This document shows positions 61,002 through 64,000 of a DNA stretch of 64,000 bases, piece after piece (positions within the stretch are counted from its first letter, which is position 1; each line of letters opens with the position of its first letter). The stretch covers positions 107,730 to 171,729 of the forward strand of contig NZ_RYZH01000005.1 of assembly GCF_003977685.1 (NCBI RefSeq), in the 5' to 3' direction. The notes beneath the pieces were generated by a model. That model was not told where the DNA came from, searched no databases, and saw only the letters and a list, made by a program, of their open reading frames with translations. The translations under genes were made by a program, and so were the position numbers. Origin of the DNA: Tautonia sociabilis (GTDB lineage: Bacteria; Planctomycetota; Planctomycetia; Isosphaerales; Isosphaeraceae).

Positions 61002-61392
61002 GTCGATGCTCCTTTCCGGCGTCTCCGCCGTGATCGCCCGTCCGGCCCTGGGGCCCTCCCCATCGCCCGCACCCGTCCCGCCCGGCGGGCGATCGGGCAC
61101 GCGGCCTGCGGGCCGTCGTTGCCTCCCTCAACTGCAAGGGAGATACCGTCCCCGAGAAACGCCCCGGAATCCGCGACACAACGCCAGGCGATCAAATGGG
61201 TTTCATCGAACCAATCCACGGCCACCCGTGGCCGGACTCGCGCTCCGAGCGCCGAAATGGCAGGAGGCGGCGGCCGCCGCTTTCCCGAACCCTGCCGAAT
61301 TGGCAGCAAGTCTCCCCTGGCCGCGACGGACCTCCCTGTCCCGGATTGTAGTCGATCCCACCCGGGGGCGAAAGCGGCCGGGGGGAAAACGC

Positions 61393-61421
61393 TTGACAAC
61401 GACCGCAAATCACTGTAATCA
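61393..61421 (+). promoter_or_regulatory. Sigma-70-type promoter of pheA
   Basis: TTGACA (61393-61398), a 17-base spacer, then TAATCA (61416-61421), in a locally AT-rich stretch between the divergent dnaK and pheA genes. The expected start point is about 70 bases before the pheA ATG. It is the best promoter match in the window. The rest of the 495-base gap holds nothing else that I recognise. Confidence 0.65.
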
Positions 61422-61496
61422 CTTCAATCATCTTGGGTTAAGTCCAGACTCCTCGCCCCGGTCCGGGGCTCCTCGACCCGCGCCGCGAGACCGCCG

Positions 61497-62675
61497 ATGC
61501 CGACGAAGCCCCCCGGCGCCCCCTCCCCCGATGCCAGCGCCTCGGATCGCCGGGGGCGCGGCCGCGCCGACTCCAAACGCGCCCCCACCCTCGCCAGCCT
61601 CCGCGCCGAGATCGACCGCATCGACAAGGAACTCGTCGCCCTGCTCAACCGCCGCGCCGAGATCGCCGCCCAGATCGGCCAGGTCAAGGAGCGAGACGGC
61701 CTGGAGGTCTGGTCCCCCGCCCGCGAGGAAGAGGTCATCCGCAAGGCCCTCGCCCAGAGCCGAGGACCCCTGCCGGCCCAGACCGTCCGCCTGATCTTCC
61801 GCGAGCTGATGAGCGGCTCCCGCTCCCTCCAGCGCAGCCTCCGCGTCGCCTGCCTCGGCCCCAAATATAGCTACAGCCACCTCGCCTCGATCGCCAAGTT
61901 CGGCAACGCCGTCGAGCACGTCCCCGTCGGCTCCATCGCCGCCGTCTTCGAGGAGGTCAACCGCCGCCACGTCCAGTTCGGCCTCGTCCCCCTGGAGAAC
62001 TCCACCGACGGCCGCATCTCCGACACCCTGGAGATGTTCGCCCGCCACTCCGGCCTGAAGATCCGGGCCGAGGTGAAGCTCCGCATCCACCATTGCCTGC
62101 TCGGCAAGTCCCCCTGGGCCGACGTCCGGCGGGTTTACTCCAAGGCCCAGGCCCTCTCCCAGTGCCGCCACTGGCTGAGCAAGAACCTGCCCCAGGCGGC
62201 CCTGGTCGAGGTCGTCTCCACCGCCCACGCCGCCGAGATCGCCCAGCGCGAGCAGTTCTCCGCCGCCATCGCCAGCCGCACCGCCGGCGAGGCCTACGGC
62301 CTGGACATCCTCGCCGAGAACATCGAAGACCAGCTCTACAACGTCACCCGCTTCGCCGTCATCGCCGAGCAGTCCGAGGCCCCCACCGGCCGGGACAAAA
62401 CCACCCTCTTGCTCCGCATCTCCAACCAGGCCGGCGCCCTCTCCAAGGTCCTCGCCCCCTTCGAGAAAGCCGGCCTGAACCTCACCATGATCGAGTCCTT
62501 CCCCGCCTCCGCCGAAAACCTCCCCGGCCGCGATCCCTCGTACCTCTTCTTCCTCGACGTCGAGGGCCACGCCGACGACCCCGCCGTCTCCAAAACCCTC
62601 GACGCCGTCCGCAAACGCTGCGAACGCCTCGAAGTCCTCGGCTCCTACCCCCGGGGTGACTGCGTCGAGAGCTGA
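61497..62675 (+). CDS. pheA: Bifunctional chorismate mutase / prephenate dehydratase (P-protein)
   Basis: 392 residues. Makes phenylpyruvate from chorismate for phenylalanine synthesis. An Arg/Ala/Pro-rich head is followed by a chorismate mutase type II domain (LRAEIDRIDKELVALLNRRAEIAAQIG, about 33-110), a prephenate dehydratase domain (RVACLGPKYSYSHLASI, VPLENSTDGRISDTLEMF, LYNVTRFAVI with the catalytic TRF Thr) and an ACT regulatory domain (LLLRISNQAGALSKVLAPFEKAGLNLTMIES). The usual ESRP feedback motif of the ACT domain is ESFP here, which might change phenylalanine inhibition (inference). The first glycine motif is PKYSYS rather than PxGTFS. A clear promoter lies upstream. Confidence 0.95.
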   Translation: MPTKPPGAPSPDASASDRRGRGRADSKRAPTLASLRAEIDRIDKELVALLNRRAEIAAQIGQVKERDGLEVWSPAREEEVIRKALAQSRGPLPAQTVRLIFRELMSGSRSLQRSLRVACLGPKYSYSHLASIAKFGNAVEHVPVGSIAAVFEEVNRRHVQFGLVPLENSTDGRISDTLEMFARHSGLKIRAEVKLRIHHCLLGKSPWADVRRVYSKAQALSQCRHWLSKNLPQAALVEVVSTAHAAEIAQREQFSAAIASRTAGEAYGLDILAENIEDQLYNVTRFAVIAEQSEAPTGRDKTTLLLRISNQAGALSKVLAPFEKAGLNLTMIESFPASAENLPGRDPSYLFFLDVEGHADDPAVSKTLDAVRKRCERLEVLGSYPRGDCVES

Positions 62676-62730
62676 TCGCCCCGGTCCCAGCCGGTCGACA
62701 GTCATCCCAGAGGCGGCAGAGGGAAGAAGG

Positions 62731-62812
62731 AAGAAGGCAGAAGACAGAAAGCAGGAAGGCAGAAGGAAGAAGGCAGAAGACAGAAGGCAGGAAGGCAGAA
62801 GGAAAAAGGCAG
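62731..62812. repeat. Purine-rich 36-bp minisatellite
   Basis: Two 36-bp units (62731-62766 and 62767-62802, one mismatch) and the start of a third, built of smaller AGAAGGCAGAAG-type modules. The plus strand is nearly all A/G. It follows pheA by about 55 bases and precedes a short direct repeat atcggtcggtag. Such AG-rich repeats occur in scattered intergenic sites in some bacteria. Confidence 0.85.
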
Positions 62813-62898
62813 CCGGCGGATCTCCCCCGCTCGGTCGGTAGATCGGTCGGTAGAATGGAACGGCCGACGCCCTCCGACGCCTCGGGAGCCCCTCGACC

Positions 62899-63311
62899 AT
62901 GGCCCGAAGCCCCTTCCCCGGCATGGACCCGGGCCTCGAACGAGATGATCCGGGGGGGTCAACCTCGTCGAGATCAACCTCCTCCGCGCCGGGACCCGCG
63001 TCACCCTGCTCGCCCCGGAGTCGTTCCCGGAGGACGATCGGACAACCTCCCAGGTCGTCTCCTGGCGAGCCCGGCGCCCGGAGGCGGTCGAGGTCGACCG
63101 AGTGCCGCTCCGAGAACGCCTCCCCATCATTCCCATCCCCCTCCGACCGGAGGATCCCGACGTGCCGCTCGACCTCCAGGAGCTGATCGACCTGGCCTTC
63201 GAGAACGGCCGATCCGGCGGGATCGACGACCGGGCCGAGCCCGACCCGCCCCTCTCCCAGGAAGACGCCGCCGGGGCCGACGGCCTGCTCCGGGGCCGGG
63301 GGCTGCGGTAG
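62899..63311 (+). pseudogene. DUF4058 gene remnant (internal deletion and frameshift)
   Basis: The N-terminus MARSPFPGMDPGLERDD is the DUF4058 signature start (usual MxSPFPGMDPYLE). After a run of seven G (62952-62958) the reading frame shifts and continues as VNLVEINLLRAGTRVTLL, RLPIIPIPLRPEDPDVPLDLQ and PPLSQEDAAGADGLLRGRGLR, the last third of the same family. The middle, roughly 100 residues, is missing, so the gene has lost a central segment and is not functional. Full-length members are about 250 residues and of unknown function. Confidence 0.8.
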
Positions 63312-63424
63312 ACATCCCGGCCGCGATCGACGATAGAAAGAGAATCAGGACGGGGCAGGGCAGGGCAGGGGGCGTCCCCGGATCGACCAAGCGCCCAGCC
63401 TCTCCCGGGAAGGAACCCGACACC

Positions 63425-64000
63425 ATGCCCGACGTCTCGGAGTCGACCCGCCCGATCCTCCCCTCGCGATCGCTCCGCCCCGTCCCCCCACGTCCCTCCC
63501 CCCTCCGCTGGGACCACGACGCCGAGATCCGCACCCTCCGCGCCCTCTGGGAACGCCAGAAGCGGGAGGATACCGTCACCGGCGTCGTCGGCGCGGACCT
63601 CGCCTACACCGCCGCCCACCTCGAACGCGACATCCCCCTCCGCCGCCGCCTCCGAGTGCTCGACCAGATCACCGAGCACCTCCCCCGCGCCGGCCGGGTC
63701 TTCGAGTGGGGCTGCCAGCACGCCATCGACTCCTGCGTCTACCGCCTCCGCCTCGGCGACGCCGTGGAGCTGCACGGCGCCGACCTCTACCCCCCCGGCG
63801 CCTTCCACGTCTTCCACGAGTTCAGCCGCCTGCGCTACGCCCAGCTCCACCATCCGGTGGCCACCCCCTTCCCCGACGGCTTCTTCGACGTCATCACCTC
63901 CAACGGCGTGCTCGAACACGTCCCCGACGACGCCACCTCGCTCCTCGAACTCGCCCGCATCCTCCGGCCCGGCGGCACCCTCATCATCACCTGCCTGCCC
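63425..64000 (+). CDS. Class I SAM-dependent methyltransferase, 3' truncated by window edge
   Basis: 192 residues are visible from ATG 63425, with GGAAGGA about 9 bases upstream. After a Pro/Arg-rich head comes a helical region (AEIRTLRALWERQKRED), the SAM motif GRVFEWGCQHAIDS, LHGADLYPPGAF, and DVITSNGVLEHVPDDATSLLELARILRPGGTLIITCLP, the post-motif of a methyltransferase type 11/12 domain. It runs off the end of the window without a stop, so length and C-terminal domains are unknown. Substrate unknown. Confidence 0.85.
   Translation, partial: MPDVSESTRPILPSRSLRPVPPRPSPLRWDHDAEIRTLRALWERQKREDTVTGVVGADLAYTAAHLERDIPLRRRLRVLDQITEHLPRAGRVFEWGCQHAIDSCVYRLRLGDAVELHGADLYPPGAFHVFHEFSRLRYAQLHHPVATPFPDGFFDVITSNGVLEHVPDDATSLLELARILRPGGTLIITCLP

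Noticed and set aside
62731..62812. CRISPR array
   Set aside because: The units are contiguous with no unique spacers and no cas genes are nearby.

Overview
The window is very GC-rich and its gene content points to a planctomycete, most likely of the Isosphaeraceae type (inference from content, not a database match). The markers are three DUF1559 pseudopilin-like proteins with a type IV prepilin N-terminus, a PEP-CTERM protein, a Ser/Thr kinase fused to a sulfatase-modifying-factor domain, CRTAC1/FG-GAP and DUF3179 proteins, twin-arginine Gfo/Idh/MocA proteins, Uma2 and DUF4058 family genes, and a giant alpha-2-macroglobulin. No tRNA, rRNA, CRISPR array, insertion sequence or phage gene was recognised.

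Layout. 1-7.5 kb: 3' part of a prolyl oligopeptidase, then an RND efflux adaptor and pump and a small LapA-like membrane protein. 7.8-12 kb: hybrid histidine kinase and an OPT-family transporter. 12.1-18.6 kb: kinase-FGE gene with an in-frame TAA, an unknown gene, an S46 dipeptidyl-peptidase, and a lipoprotein redoxin whose in-frame TGA sits exactly at the catalytic Cys position and is followed by a SECIS-like hairpin. This candidate selenoprotein is the main discovery of the window. 18.7-21.6 kb: two Tat-exported proteins. 21.7-27.8 kb: a tightly packed minus-strand cluster of two methyltransferases, three glycosyltransferases and a coiled-coil protein, probably making a methylated surface glycan. 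27.9-31 kb: adenylate kinase, histidine phosphatase and a membrane M28 peptidase. 31-39.2 kb: a 2741-residue TPR/alpha-2-macroglobulin protein without a thioester. 39.5-45.5 kb: alpha/beta hydrolase, NtrC-type regulator, DUF3179 and CRTAC1 lipoprotein pair, small lipoprotein. 45.6-54 kb: envelope cluster with three DUF1559 genes, a spermidine-synthase-like membrane protein split by an 8-bp tandem duplication, a choice-of-anchor M/PEP-CTERM protein and lipoproteins. 54.2-61 kb: clpB and dnaK, separated by an Uma2 gene between two related small genes. 61.4-64 kb: pheA with a clear promoter, a purine-rich minisatellite, a decayed DUF4058 gene and the 5' part of a methyltransferase.

Three reading frames are interrupted (TAA in the kinase-FGE gene, TGA in the redoxin, an 8-bp duplication in the spermidine-synthase-like gene) and a fourth (DUF4058) is a deletion remnant. 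Only the TGA has the features of programmed recoding. Many genes are tightly coupled by ATGA overlaps. Most function calls rest on motifs read by eye.
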